NCBI RefSeq assembly: GCF_042453785.1
Contig: NC_091674.1
Location: 30,453,501-30,517,500 of the forward strand
Origin: Malus domestica
Lineage: Eukaryota; Streptophyta; Magnoliopsida; Rosales; Rosaceae
DNA: 64,000 nt
Reading direction: 5' to 3'
Part shown: positions 21,532-32,937 of the stretch, piece by piece
Layout: each line of letters starts with the position of its first letter
How positions within the stretch are numbered: position 1 is the stretch's first letter
The notes under the pieces: model-generated
Seen by the model: only the letters and a program-made list of their open reading frames with translations
The model's database searches: none
Told to the model about the DNA's origin: nothing
Translations under genes and position numbers: made by a program

Positions 21532-24500
21532 TTAGTACCCATAAAATAACCTTGGGTACATCTCTCTCATCCGATCTTCCGTCTCCCAGGTGGCTTCCTC
21601 TGCAGAATGGTTCATCCACAATACCTTTACCAAACTCACCGTCTTGTTCCTCAGAACCTTATCTTTCCAATCCAAGATAGTGACCGGTTCCTCATCATAC
21701 GTCAAATCCGGATTAATCTCTAACGGTTGAGGAGGGATCACATGAGAAGGATCAGAAATATAATGCCGAAGCATAGAGACATGGAACACATTATGGACCT
21801 TAGATAACTCCGGAGGCAGTTCCAACCGGTAGGCAACTTCACCAACTCTTTCAATGATCACATAAGGTCCAATATATCTCGGACTTAGCTTCCCTCTTTT
21901 CCCAAATCGTACTACACCTCTCCAAGGCGACAATTTCAAGAATACCCAATCACCCACATCATACACTCGATCAGTAGTATGCCGATCCGCTAAACTCTTA
22001 TGTCGATCCTGGGCTGCTTTCAGGTTTGACTTAATTACCTGAACATTTTGAGTCGTCTCGTCCACGATCTCAGGGCCTTCTAATACCCGTTCACCAACCT
22101 CAGACCAACATAATGGCGTTCGACACGCCCTACCATAAAGTGCCTCGAATGGGGACATACCAATGCTCGAGTGAAAACTGTTATTATAAGCAAACTCCAT
22201 TAAGTCCAGACGATCATGCCAAGAATCACCAAATTGCAGTACTGAAGATCTCAACATATCCTCCAACGTCTGAATGGTCCTCTCTGATTGCCCATCAGTT
22301 TGAGGATGATAAGCTGTGCTATACAGTAATTGAGTACCCAGAGCTTCCTGAAAAGCCACCCAAAATTTAGAAGTAAACCTCGGGTCTCGATCGGAGATAA
22401 TATTTACTGGGACTCCATGATACTTGACAATCTTCGAAATAAACAACTTAGCCAATTTATTCAGAGGGTATTTCTCCCTCACAGGAATGAAATGCGCAGA
22501 CTTGGTGAGTCGATCCACAATCACCCAAATACCATCAAATCCATTTCGCGTACGAGGAAGTTTATACACGAAATCCATTGTTATATTTTCCCATTTCCAC
22601 TGGGGAACAGGAAGGGGTTGCATTCGCCCAAAGGGCTTCTTCCTTTCTGCTTTCACTTGCTGGCAAATAATACACATGCTCACATATTCTGCAATTTCTC
22701 TTTTCATACCCGGCCAATAATAAAATGGTCGAATGGTATGATACATTTTTGTTCCTCCCGGATGCATCGCATAAGCTGAACAATGTGCTTCATCCAGAAT
22801 TTCCTTCTTCAATTCCTCATTATTCGGAACATACATTCTGTCTTCTTGCATGAGCATACCATCTGATTCCCGAATTCTGAGGTCTTTCTTTTTCCCTTCA
22901 CTTCTTAACTGAACCAACTCCTGAACTTCCTCATTCACCATCTGAGCTGCAAGTATACGGTCCACCAAAACTGGCCTGACTTGAAAACTAGCAAGAAAAG
23001 CTCCATCTCGGTCTTCAATTTCCAACCTTACCCCCGTTGTCCTCAATTCAGCAAGAAGAGGAACACGACTCGCATATAAGGCATTAAGCCTACCTTGAGG
23101 TTTCCTACTCAGTGCATCCGCTACTACATTAGCACGACCTGGATGGTATTCAATAGAACAATCATAATCACTTAACAATTCCATCCACCTTCGCTGACGA
23201 AGATTAAGATCATGCTGAGTAAACAAATACTGAAGACTCTTGTGATCAGTGAAGATCTTACACTTCTCACCATACAAGTAATGCCTCCAAATTTTCAAAG
23301 CAAAAACAATTGCTGCCAATTCAAGATCGTGAGTAGGATAGTTCCTTTCATGATTTTTCAACTGCCTAGAAGCATAGGCAATCACCTTATTATGCTGCAT
23401 CAAAACACATCCCAAACCATTTAATGAAGCATCACTATATATCTCAAAATTACCGCTATCGTCGGGAAGTACCAACACCGGTGCATGAGTGAGGCAATAC
23501 TTCAATTGTTGAAAACTCCGCTCACAATTCTCATCCCACTCAAATTTAACATCCTTCCTGGTCAACTTTGTCAACGGTAAAGCAATCATAGAGAAATCCT
23601 GAACGAACCGTCGATAATAACCTGCTAAGCCAAGAAAACTTCGTACCTCCGTGACGGTTCGAGGTTGCTCCCAATTCTCCACTGCTGCAATCTTTTGAGG
23701 ATCAACTTGAATACCTTGAGCTGATACAACATGCCCCAAAAATGCCACTTCAGTCAACCAAAACTGACATTTACTGAACTTGGCATACAACTGATGCTCC
23801 CTTAATTTCCTTAACACCAAATTAAGGTGTCGGATATGATCTGCTTGGGACTTAGAGTATACCAGAATATCATCAATAAAAACAATAACAAATTTATCAA
23901 GATATTTCTGGAATACCTCATTCATTAATCTCATAAAAGCTGCAGGTGCATTAGTCAACCCAAACGGCATAACCGAAAATTCATAATGTCCGTACCGAGT
24001 TCGGAAAGCCGTCTTAGGTACATCATCTTCCTTAATCTTCAATTGATAATACCCAAATCTCAAATCAATCTTAGAAAATACACACGCACCTTTCAGCTGA
24101 TCAAACAAATCATCAATGCGAGGCAATGGATAACGGTTTTTAATCGTTACCCGGTTCAATTGTCTATAATCAATACACAATCGAAGAGTTCCATCCTTCT
24201 TCTTCACAAATAATACTGGAGCACCCCAAGGTGAAGAACTAGGTTGAATAAAACCTTTATCAAGTAATTCTTGCAACTGGATTTTTAATTCCCTCAACTC
24301 AGCAGGAGCCATTCTATAAGGAGTCAGAGATATAGGGTCCGTACCTGGAAGCAAATCAATAGAGAATTCCACCTCCCTGTCTGGTGGTAATCCCGGCAAA
24401 TCATCAGGGAATACATCCGGATAATGTCTGACCACACCAACTTCTTCTATACTAGTAGGAGCAACATCATTTAATACCACATGTGCCAAATATCCCTGAC

Positions 24501-26385
24501 AACCCTTCGATAATAATTTCCTCGCCCTTATGGCAGAAATAACTCCATGTCTCACCCCACTTCTCTCGCCCACAAAAATAACCTCGGGTAATCCAGGACG
24601 ATAAAAAGTAACTGATTTACCATAACAATCAATATGGGCACGATTATGGTGTAACCAATCGGCCCCTAAAATCACATCAAAATCCACAATATCTAACGGA
24701 ATAAGATCAGCGGACATAATCACGCCCTCAACCATCACTGGACACCCCAGATACACACTATCCACATAACATTTATCTCCTCTAAGCATGGCAAACTCTA
24801 AATCAAATCCTAGAGGTGAAGGGTGAGGTTGGGTTATTTGAGCAAACGTATGAGAAATCACAGAGTGCGTAGCACCACAATCAATCAAAACCTTAGCAAA
24901 ATGACCAAGAACATTTAACGTACCCATTATCAAGTCTGGATGGTTCTGAGCCTCCTGCAGGGACATATGATTAACTCGCCCCTGAGCTTGCTGACGTCCA
25001 CCTCGGCCTCTATTGCCCTGATTACCTCGTCCCTGAGGATTACGTCCCTGGCCTGGCTGACTAGGCTGCCTGGATGATCCTGCACCACCAGTAGCAACTT
25101 CCCCCTGACGGGGCTGGCCTCCCTGATGCCACTGCGATCCACCAGCTGGCATAGAGGAATAAGAAGAATAACCTCCAAAATCCTGAGAATACCCTGCCTG
25201 AGGATAAGGCTCCTGAGAATACTGATAAGGTCCGGAAGCATACGGAGCAGCATCCCCCTGATAGTGGTAGGCACCACCACGACTCGGCTGGCCATAACCA
25301 CCCGGTCCAAAACTCTGCTGAACTGGTGCTGGAGGTGGCATATTAGTCTGCTGCGGTCTCTGCTGACCCTGGGGGCACTGAGAAGCCCGATGTCCCATCT
25401 GCCCACACGTAAAACAAGCACCAGAACCTCTCCTACACTCACCATGGTGACGGGAGTTACAACGGCGGCACCATGGAGCGCCAGATCCACCAGCATCCCT
25501 CTGACCCTGAAATCTGGGTCCACCAGAAAATCTTCCACCACCTCTCCTCGGGCCAGTAAAACTATATCCCCCACTAGAAGAACTCGAACTCGCTCCACTC
25601 TTCTTAAAACTCTGAGTCTGTCGAGGTCCAGGAATAGAAATACCCTTACCTTTGTCATTCTTCTTCTGACCCTCATTCTTGTCCTCGTCATCCTCACTGT
25701 CAGGAAGATTATCAGAGTCCTCCATCCTAACCAAAATCTCCAAATACTCATGATAATCAGCGCAGGGAAGTGCATTGGCAAAGGTACGCCACTTCTTCTT
25801 AGATCCCAACTTGAAACGTCGAAGCATCTCTCCCTGATTACCAGCTATATCAGTGTCATAACGAGACAAATCAGTAAACTTTCTATAATATTCATGTGCC
25901 GACATATTTCTCTGTTTCAACCTGGTGAATTCCTGCTTCTTACGGTCAATATACTCAGGAGGAACGAATCTCTTCATAAAATGCTCCTTGAATACTTTCC
26001 AGTCGGCTGCCGTCTCAGGTGACATGTACCTAGCCTGATTTATCCACCATGCTGCTGGTTCACGACCCAGAAACCAAGTGGTGGTCTCCACCCACCTATT
26101 AGCAGGGAGATTCCCCTGACTCTGCATCACCTGGAAGGTTTTCTCAATATGATCTAGCCATTTCTCTGCCCCCTCATGACTTTCATTACCCATAAACCGA
26201 TCTAACTTCAAGTTGTACATGGTCTCCAGAGGTGTCCTCGGAGGAGGGGGAGGACGAATCACATTCTGTAAAGCCTGGGCCATCGCTTCCCCTAACTGAG
26301 TAATATCCGGGAAATTAGGTTCAGAAGTACGGCGGGACTCCCTACGCTCTCTACGAGGCGGCATGATTCTGACAGAAAACATCAA
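21532..26385 (-). CDS. Retrotransposon gag-pol polyprotein with chromodomain
   Basis: A single frame of 1,617 codons encodes the replication proteins of the element. Domains in order are: capsid-like gag (about 50-220); CCHC knuckle [15 protein letters not shown] (324-338); aspartic protease with DCGAT at 502-506; reverse transcriptase (about 690-870) with FIDD at 836-839; RNase H with D985, E1022 and D1047; integrase zinc-binding region (H1201/H1208, C1238/C1241); integrase core D1271, D1332 and E1368 (D-D35-E); and a C-terminal chromodomain-like tail (about 1565-1617). The domain order and tail place it in the Tekay/Del chromovirus lineage. Cysteine replaces the usual serine or threonine after the protease aspartate. 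The natural start may be the Met at residue 8 (MPPRRERR). No stop or frameshift is present. Chromodomains in this lineage are thought to bias insertion to heterochromatin, though this copy lies between genes. Confidence 0.95.
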   Translation of the reverse strand: MMFSVRIMPPRRERRESRRTSEPNFPDITQLGEAMAQALQNVIRPPPPPRTPLETMYNLKLDRFMGNESHEGAEKWLDHIEKTFQVMQSQGNLPANRWVETTTWFLGREPAAWWINQARYMSPETAADWKVFKEHFMKRFVPPEYIDRKKQEFTRLKQRNMSAHEYYRKFTDLSRYDTDIAGNQGEMLRRFKLGSKKKWRTFANALPCADYHEYLEILVRMEDSDNLPDSEDDEDKNEGQKKNDKGKGISIPGPRQTQSFKKSGASSSSSSGGYSFTGPRRGGGRFSGGPRFQGQRDAGGSGAPWCRRCNSRHHGECRRGSGACFTCGQMGHRASQCPQGQQRPQQTNMPPPAPVQQSFGPGGYGQPSRGGAYHYQGDAAPYASGPYQYSQEPYPQAGYSQDFGGYSSYSSMPAGGSQWHQGGQPRQGEVATGGAGSSRQPSQPGQGRNPQGRGNQGNRGRGGRQQAQGRVNHMSLQEAQNHPDLIMGTLNVLGHFAKVLIDCGATHSVISHTFAQITQPHPSPLGFDLEFAMLRGDKCYVDSVYLGCPVMVEGVIMSADLIPLDIVDFDVILGADWLHHNRAHIDCYGKSVTFYRPGLPEVIFVGERSGVRHGVISAIRARKLLSKGCQGYLAHVVLNDVAPTSIEEVGVVRHYPDVFPDDLPGLPPDREVEFSIDLLPGTDPISLTPYRMAPAELRELKIQLQELLDKGFIQPSSSPWGAPVLFVKKKDGTLRLCIDYRQLNRVTIKNRYPLPRIDDLFDQLKGACVFSKIDLRFGYYQLKIKEDDVPKTAFRTRYGHYEFSVMPFGLTNAPAAFMRLMNEVFQKYLDKFVIVFIDDILVYSKSQADHIRHLNLVLRKLREHQLYAKFSKCQFWLTEVAFLGHVVSAQGIQVDPQKIAAVENWEQPRTVTEVRSFLGLAGYYRRFVQDFSMIALPLTKLTRKDVKFEWDENCERSFQQLKYCLTHAPVLVLPDDSGNFEIYSDASLNGLGCVLMQHNKVIAYASRQLKNHERNYPTHDLELAAIVFALKIWRHYLYGEKCKIFTDHKSLQYLFTQHDLNLRQRRWMELLSDYDCSIEYHPGRANVVADALSRKPQGRLNALYASRVPLLAELRTTGVRLEIEDRDGAFLASFQVRPVLVDRILAAQMVNEEVQELVQLRSEGKKKDLRIRESDGMLMQEDRMYVPNNEELKKEILDEAHCSAYAMHPGGTKMYHTIRPFYYWPGMKREIAEYVSMCIICQQVKAERKKPFGRMQPLPVPQWKWENITMDFVYKLPRTRNGFDGIWVIVDRLTKSAHFIPVREKYPLNKLAKLFISKIVKYHGVPVNIISDRDPRFTSKFWVAFQEALGTQLLYSTAYHPQTDGQSERTIQTLEDMLRSSVLQFGDSWHDRLDLMEFAYNNSFHSSIGMSPFEALYGRACRTPLCWSEVGERVLEGPEIVDETTQNVQVIKSNLKAAQDRHKSLADRHTTDRVYDVGDWVFLKLSPWRGVVRFGKRGKLSPRYIGPYVIIERVGEVAYRLELPPELSKVHNVFHVSMLRHYISDPSHVIPPQPLEINPDLTYDEEPVTILDWKDKVLRNKTVSLVKVLWMNHSAEEATWETEDRMREMYPRLFYGY

Positions 26386-26428
26386 AAGATCGTTAAGACA
26401 TTAACAATTTTACAGGACTGCAACCTAA

Positions 26429-26440
26429 GCTCTGATACCA
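26429..26440 (-). other. Primer binding site (initiator tRNA-Met type)
   Basis: The minus strand reads TGGTATCAGAGC three bases after the end of the 5' LTR. This is the usual plant retrotransposon complement of the initiator methionine tRNA 3' end. Confidence 0.88.
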
Positions 26441-26443
26441 AAC

Positions 26444-28634
26444 TGACACACCCTGATCCGGAGGATCCAGGTGTGCTGGCCGTCACGTGGGCGTGACGTA
26501 ACCATAAGCACGACACGGAAGCGTAATAACAACATATAACAACAGAAATTCAACCCAAACTCAACATAACCACATACGGACATAACCGGACGAGTTACAA
26601 GTAAACACATAAGTTCAGAGCATAGGTTAACTGCAGTCAAGTAGGACTAAAATAAGAATACATCACCCTCAGGTGAGTCCTACATGTCCCAAATCTGTCA
26701 GAAAGCCGGAAAGGACCTCGTGAGCCAACCACCGTTAAACTAGAACCTGGAGGGGCGCAAAACAAAATGAGTGGGTCAGTAAAACAAATTAGTTTTCCAA
26801 AACATTTCATTAAAACAGTTATATCCCCTCGCCGTAAAAACCTGTATACTTTCCCAGAAATTATATAACCATATAAAGTCTCAACATTTAAATCTCAAAT
26901 CTTTAACATTTTCAAGAAAACATGCCATGCCATAAATCAAAATATAAATCAGGTGAATAAGGAATCAATCGGAGACCCTGCAGTTGGTCCTATACGATTA
27001 ATTCAATAGCTCAAATCCCACTAAGCCGGAGTCACCACAGTGACCTATACGGCCCTACTCTGCACATCACTCGGAACTACGTAAGGTAGTCTATACGATG
27101 AAAGGTGTAAAAATACGCTCTAGTGCTTCTCTCATCATATCATCAGCGCGCATAACTAAGGTCACCCACTAGTCGGAATCACGCCTAGTGATCTGTACGA
27201 CTAGCATGTCGGAACCCTCACATGGTCTGTACGACATCCACCTACTTGGATCCAAGACGAGCGTGCGGTGTGGTGAATAATATAAGCACTAACACCTAGG
27301 GTGCAGATTATGAGCTCAACTCATCTCAACAACAACAATTCAACGAATAAATGAACTCACCTGACTTACCTGTGCCTCCACAGCACCATGCAACATGTAT
27401 GCATCATATTTCAATCATATAGTTCATATGAAATTCACATTTTCCAAATAATTCTATGCATGGCATTTTCAAAACATAATTTCGCATAAAAGCATTTTTC
27501 TGGGAAAAACAATAGTATATAGGTAATACGAAAACAAAACTGCCCACTCACTGATAAGTCGACGGGTCGTAACCCCCGTGGCGTCCCTGGATGCGGTCGT
27601 CCTCGGGATACGTCTCACCTATATGCGAAACAACTATAAAAACATTAATTTTAAGCACATCACCAATAATTCGAAATAACTTCTCATACGATGCTCAATT
27701 TTGGTATATGAATATACCACATCGACCTACTCGACGTCACGAGCGTCGGGAAATTTTTAGAAAAATTTTTGGAAGCCCCACGCGCCCCCACGCGCCACAC
27801 GTGGCACGGGTCCACGCGCTGGCCACGCGCAGCACGTGCAGCGCACGTGTCGTCTTCTTCGCAGGTCTCGCCGGACTGGTTCTCCGGTGGCCGGACTCCG
27901 GCCGAACTCCGGCCGATTTTCAAACTCACTATTCTCCTTCGTTTTTCACCCATTTTCTTCGTATTTTATACCAAATTGAAGCCCTAAGAGTGTACTATCA
28001 CGTTGGACTAGTTTTAGGGCCTAAAAACTACGAAATCTCACCTTGCAAAAACCAAAGATTCGGCCAAACTTGAAACCTACGATCCCGACGTCCAAAACTC
28101 TCCAACGAACGTCCCCGAGCTTCCTTAGAACCTCCTAAAGCTCACCACAAGCTTGAAATCTCCTGAAACACAACATTTTACGTTCGCATGAACAGTACCT
28201 CAAAAATGGAGGTTCGGGATCTATGTGAAATCGAAGGTTTCACTTCCTAAAACTAGCACCAATGAACTCAGGACGACGAAAGGATGAAGATGCATACCTT
28301 ATTTGCCTCGATCCGTCGAGTTTTGAAGGGTTTTGGGTGAAGGCCGTACGTATAGGGTGAGGGGAAAGAGAGAGATCGTGAGGGAGAGGGACAGAGAGAG
28401 CTACGGGAGGGAGAGAAGACAGGGAGTGCGTGTGTGTGTGATTGTGTGGTCCAACACAATCCTCACCATCCATCCAATTCCCTAACCACAAAAATTTCCA
28501 AATTCCAAAATTAAAATCCCAAAACTTACAAAATTAATTCAATAATGTCGCACACACACGTACCCGAATGTCCGTCAAGGGTAGTTACGTCAATTCACGC
28601 CCCCGATATAGAAATCCCGGGACGGGCTGTGACA
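26444..28634 (-). repeat. 5' LTR of the retrotransposon
   Basis: This LTR carries the element promoter in the minus orientation. It matches the LTR at 19287-21477 in length and, by eye, in sequence, including its minor open frames. Confidence 0.95.
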
Positions 28635-29767
28635 ATTTGGAACCTACAAAATCTTTTTTTCTAAATGACTGAAAATGCTTTTAAATAAAAAACTTGTGCT
28701 TCTTTTAAAGAGAACTTCAAGTGATTTTTCATAATTAATTTATATTTTTATTAAGAATTAGTTTAAAAATATATTTTTTAAAAACAATTTCGGTCGTTTA
28801 AAAACATTTAACAAACTAATCCTTCATTTACAAACAAAATTATTTTAAATGATACGTAAAAAGTAAGCAAATAATGTTGGGGCAAGATTCTGCAACTGCT
28901 TACACTTTTAGAGATACTTTAAATTTTATTTTTGTAAATTGCAAGTTGGAATCAAATTATGTTTGCTTATTTTTAACTTTAATCTTGCATTATTTAGCAT
29001 AAATACACCATTGTATAAAAAAACATGTCTTAATTTTTGTTAAGGAAAGTGATTTTGCATTAAAATACGTCTTATCCTTTGTTAATAAAAAAATCCTTTT
29101 TTTCTGATCCAAAAGCCTTTTTAACATTTTAATTAGCTTACTTCTTTGACCAATAAACACTTCTAATCTTTTTATTGTTGTAAGTAGTTAAAAACAGTCA
29201 CAAACATGATCAATATATGGTCGTTCGTTGATCGTGGTGGTGTAATTTCAAACTAATTTCACAAAATTAATTATAATATCACAACAGATTAGAACATGAA
29301 ATTTCGAATTAAGCCAAAAATTAAGCAAGTAATAGTAAATTTATATTAGATCCGCACCATCCACTTGCCTCTAGGAAAAATAATACTAACCAACCATAAA
29401 CCATTAAAATAGCTTCACTTAATATCCTTGTTACATGTAAGTTTTCTTCAGATTTTAATTTTGCAAACATAATGAAAAGGCTCAGAACATCTACTATATA
29501 AGTTGAAATTTGTCTAAACCTTTGGAGATATTGTAACAGTACATACGTAATGTGAATTGTTTTTATTTTTTTATTTTTAGTATATATATATTTTTACACT
29601 AGGAAAAGAGAGAGTTTGACTAACTCACACAATAAGAAACCTAATTTGGCATCGAATCTGTCATCCACGAAATTCGAACTAAGACCTCTCACTTCTAATT
29701 TGAAAATATAATAATAGTACGCGCGTAACGTGAATTGTTTACTATACTCCGAAGTATGGAAAGTTTT
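28635..29767. other. Intergenic sequence with old MITE remnant
   Basis: The first 200 bp appear to be the right part of the MITE interrupted by the retrotransposon. The rest is A/T-rich with no recognisable gene or RNA. Confidence 0.5.
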
Positions 29768-29923
29768 AAAGGAAAACTAATGAAAAATGTTTGAAAATTT
29801 TGAGTTTTAATGATAATGATAAAATAAAGGGTAAAGTGAATAGTACCAAGATTGACTTTTTAGTGTAAATATGTGGTTTTTCGTTAAACGAACAGTACCA
29901 GAAGCTTTTAGTTAAACTTCTCA
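29768..29923. repeat. GAGTTTTAAYGATAA MITE family, copy 1
   Basis: The core TTGAGTTTTAATGATAATGA, then AAAATAAAGGGTAAAGTGAA and a GTACC and CGTTAAA end, is shared with five other copies in this window (32364, 32574, 40697, 42137, 60267). It is about 155 bp with no coding frame. Confidence 0.75.
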
Positions 29924-30729
29924 AGTTTTAAATGTTTAAACAATTAAACATTCATTTAAAAACATAAAAAATTAAAATCTAACAGTTAATATCTTAAAAT
30001 ATATCGTGTTCTAGATCCTATAACCTGTGATGAACTACAAAGACATGATACTCGTAATAAAAGGCTTTGAGATCGTTGCCTTTTCCGGGTATGTGATCTG
30101 ATGTGGCTACTGGGAACTGTAGCAGTGTCGCCAGTCAAAATCAGCAACGATAAATTGATCAGTGCGAGGAGAGGGCTCTGGAAACAGTGTATAGGCACGT
30201 GATTCGTGTTAAAGGGAATCTAATCAGAAGCCGGTTCCCGAGAGAGACCTGGGTTGATAGCTGCTGGAATGGAATACAAGGTGTTGCCGACCCAATCCCA
30301 CCATTATTTGTTTCTTTTCTAAAACAATTATAAAAGTTGCCCTCCCTCTTCTCTCCTTTGATGCTTTCGCTTTTGCTTGAAGCCAAAGTCCGTCCATTAT
30401 TTTATACAGTTTTTTAGAGGTTTGGTTTGAATGTTTGGTAGCAAGCCACATCCTGTGAATTTTTAATCTTTATATTTATGTATATATACAATATATTTAT
30501 GTATGGTTCACTATATATGGGTAGGTTTATAGTTATATAACTTGCTCTCTGTGGTTCTTTGGATCTTTGAGATAGATTTATTTCAGTGGAAAACATCTGG
30601 GGTTTCGAGCGATAAAGGTTCGATGCATGGATCTAACTATATATATATGTGGTCTGAAAATTAACTACATGATTTGGCTCTAATTATCTGGAAGTACATA
30701 TTTTCGTTTAGGGTTTTGATTTCTTGATG

Positions 30730-30763
<34 letters not shown>

Positions 30764-30899
30764 CATACTTTCGTTTTTGATGATTTTAATCTTCTTCCTT
30801 GCAAGTTTCTCAGAGTTTTTGGATGTTACATGCTATCTAGGGTTTTTCAGCAGTGTTCGGTGAGGTAGCTATATATATATATATGTATGTGGGTAGGGT
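29924..30899. promoter_or_regulatory. Upstream region of MIR159
   Basis: This region precedes the MIR159 hairpin and must hold its promoter and the 5' part of the primary transcript, but I cannot place a transcription start. A GT microsatellite lies at about 30732-30760 and TATATATA runs occur at 30641-30648 and 30871-30882. The open frames here have no recognisable domain. Confidence 0.4.
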
Positions 30900-31110
30900 T
30901 AAGGAGTGGAGCTCCTTGAAGTCCAAAAGAAGGTGATGCTGGGTGGATAGAGCTGCTGAGCTATGGATCCCAGAGTCCTATATATCCTATATCGCAGATC
31001 AGATCAGATGCGATCAGAAGGATGATAGGCTTGTGGCTTGCATATCTCAGGAGCTGCATTACCTGTACGCTGCCTCTTTTTTTGGATTGAAGGGAGCTCT
31101 ACACCTCTCT
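30900..31110 (+). ncRNA. MIR159: MIR159 primary hairpin
   Basis: This is the precursor of miR159, which directs cleavage of GAMYB-type MYB mRNAs in plants. The 3' arm holds the mature sequence beginning TTTGGATTGAAGGGAGC at 31081. The 5' arm GTGGAGCTCCTTGAAGTCCA at about 30907-30926 pairs with it apart from two adjacent mismatches and some G-U pairs. The long foldback of about 210 nt, with the mature strand at the loop-distal end of the 3' arm, is typical of the MIR159/MIR319 family. The first bases TTTGG distinguish it from miR319, which starts TTGGAC. A second well-paired inner duplex is present (30950-30970 with 31035-31060). A CT microsatellite follows at 31106-31134. Confidence 0.93.
31081..31101 (+). 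ncRNA. miR159: Mature miR159 (21 nt)
   Basis: The 21 nt starting TTTGGATTGAAGGG and ending GAGCTCTA match the conserved plant miR159a. It begins with U, as expected for AGO1 loading. Confidence 0.93.
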
Positions 31111-32363
31111 CTCTGTCTCTCTCTCTCTCTCTCACTTCCGTGAAACTTTTAACTGTATATTCTCTACTGGTCATCTTCTACCTTGTTGATTTTTTATTTT
31201 TCTTCATGCTTAATTACTGGCTTAACCTCCAGACAGATACATATATGTTGCTGTTTCAGGAAGTCCTTCCTGCTTCTGCTGTCCCACTGAACTTTACATG
31301 GATTGATAGAATCGATCTATGTATTTCATGACTCATTAGATCGAGCGCTAGATGCGAAGTCAAGAATCCAACAGCGAAGAATCCTGGCGTCAACCAAAAT
31401 CCCGTATATGTGTGTATATCTACTAACAGAATAATTTTCCCCTTTTTTGGGCTTAACTAGTGTTAATTGAGTTGCTTTTAACGGATACTGTTTCTCAATG
31501 TAGTTGTTACATAATTTATGTCTACCCATTTTCTCGTTCTGGACATCTTGTTTATTCTAGTTCTCGATTTTTCTTTAATTTATTCAATACAAAAGTTCGA
31601 TATAAACCCCAGTAAACAAGATTAAAAAATGGTGAGTGAAAATTATTTCAGATAAATTTTTGCTTGAACGCCAAACCTAAAACTTCCGATCTGCAATGTG
31701 TAAAGCTATGGCAGTTGGATTGGTCAACTTCAATTTTCTCATAGATTCGACTCGATGTTTATGTTCAAACGATAATTACTTTAATTTAAAAACGCAACGT
31801 ATCAAGAATCAAATCTTTACCGATGAACGAGAAAGTTGTTTAGATTTCTTGATCTTAATAATTTGGGTATTGCCCTAAAAAATGAAGAGAGTATCTTTGT
31901 CAGATTCTCATTACAAGAATCTTCCAATTACATTTGTTATTGTATCGCATGATGTATAAGGATGAACGAATGTGATTGAAGGATTTTCAGGATTCTCATC
32001 CTCCTGGTAAAAAATGGTTGATTGTATTATGCTGCAGGGAACATAGTTAAAAGCGGTTTCATTCCATTGATACCAACTGAAAACATGTGCGATCATCAAT
32101 TACAATTGGATTCAACTCGTGGAACAGGGGCAAAACGACCACTCATCAAAAGGGCAACAAAGATCAATCCATCTGCACGCTATGATAGTTGTTGAATCAA
32201 CGCTAATATTCCCGTATCACGATTTCTGCCGGGTCTTCATCCAAATCCTGTTTACAAAGCCCAGGGTTACATAACGCCGCAACGCTAATACTCCATAATC
32301 ACATCCAAAAATTGATCATCGCATATTCTAGGGCAGAAGTGACAAAACCTAGCTTTTGATCAA
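31111..32363. other. Downstream flank of MIR159
   Basis: This probably includes the 3' part of the MIR159 primary transcript. No protein gene is recognised; small frames on both strands lack domains and splice context. Confidence 0.45.
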
Positions 32364-32513
32364 GGGAACTTTAACGAAAAGCTCTCTGTACTGTTTAAAA
32401 AATCATATTTTTACACTAAAAAATCAATCTTGGTACTATTTACTTTATCCTTTATTTTGTCATTATCGTTAAAACTCAAAATTTTCAAAATTTTTTCATT
32501 AATTTTCCTTTTA
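32364..32513. repeat. GAGTTTTAAYGATAA MITE family, copy 2
   Basis: It is inverted relative to copy 1: it starts GGAACTTTAACGAAAAGC and ends CATTAATTTTCC, with TTTACACTAAAAAATCAATC inside. Copy 3 lies only about 60 bp further on. Confidence 0.75.
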
Positions 32514-32573
32514 ATCAACACTGGTTTTGATAGCTACCTGATACTAATTCCATGAAGCAAATCATAATAGGCT

Positions 32574-32736
32574 TTAAAAGAAACTTTAATGAAAAGCTAC
32601 CGGAACTGTTCACTTTAATGAAAAACCATATTTTTACACTAAAAAATCAATCTTGATACTATTCACTTTACCCTTTATTTTGTCCTTATCGTTAAAACTC
32701 AAAGTTATCAAGCAATTTTAATTAATTTTCCTTTAA
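32574..32736. repeat. GAGTTTTAAYGATAA MITE family, copy 3
   Basis: It has the same orientation as copy 2. Together they form a near-tandem pair just downstream of the MOS4 gene. Confidence 0.75.
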
Positions 32737-32937
32737 AAGAATATAATAGAGCTGTAGCATCAACGCTAAACCAAATGACATTAGCCGTAAAAGCATACCT
32801 TCTCATTCGGCAGTCAATAAAGAACCATTTACTGCATTGGCATCCAAGGTCCAGCCTCTGAAGTGAGTACCAACTAGTTAGTGGTCAAGCTAGCAAAATG
32901 AATGCCAGAGAAAACACACCAGATAGGAAAAGGTGGA

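Larger units (their letters stand above)
19287..28634 (-). mobile_element. Complete Tekay-like Ty3/gypsy LTR retrotransposon
   Basis: This is a 9,348-bp element on the minus strand. It has two 2,191-bp LTRs, an initiator-methionine-type primer binding site next to the 5' LTR, a purine tract next to the 3' LTR, and one open gag-pol frame. LTR ends are TGTCACAGCCCG and GGGTGTGTCA on the minus strand. Flanking pentamers are TTTTG (19282-19286) and ATTTG (28635-28639), a target duplication with one mismatch. The two LTRs look identical wherever I compared them. Equal LTR length, LTR identity and the open frame together indicate a recent insertion. Confidence 0.95.

Noticed and set aside
24930..26022. 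Long open frames of 283 and 298 codons on both strands over the gag region
   Set aside because: They are alternative-frame shadows of the repetitive, Gly/Gln/Pro-rich gag sequence, with low-complexity Arg/Val/Leu or Ser/Thr content and no recognisable domain.
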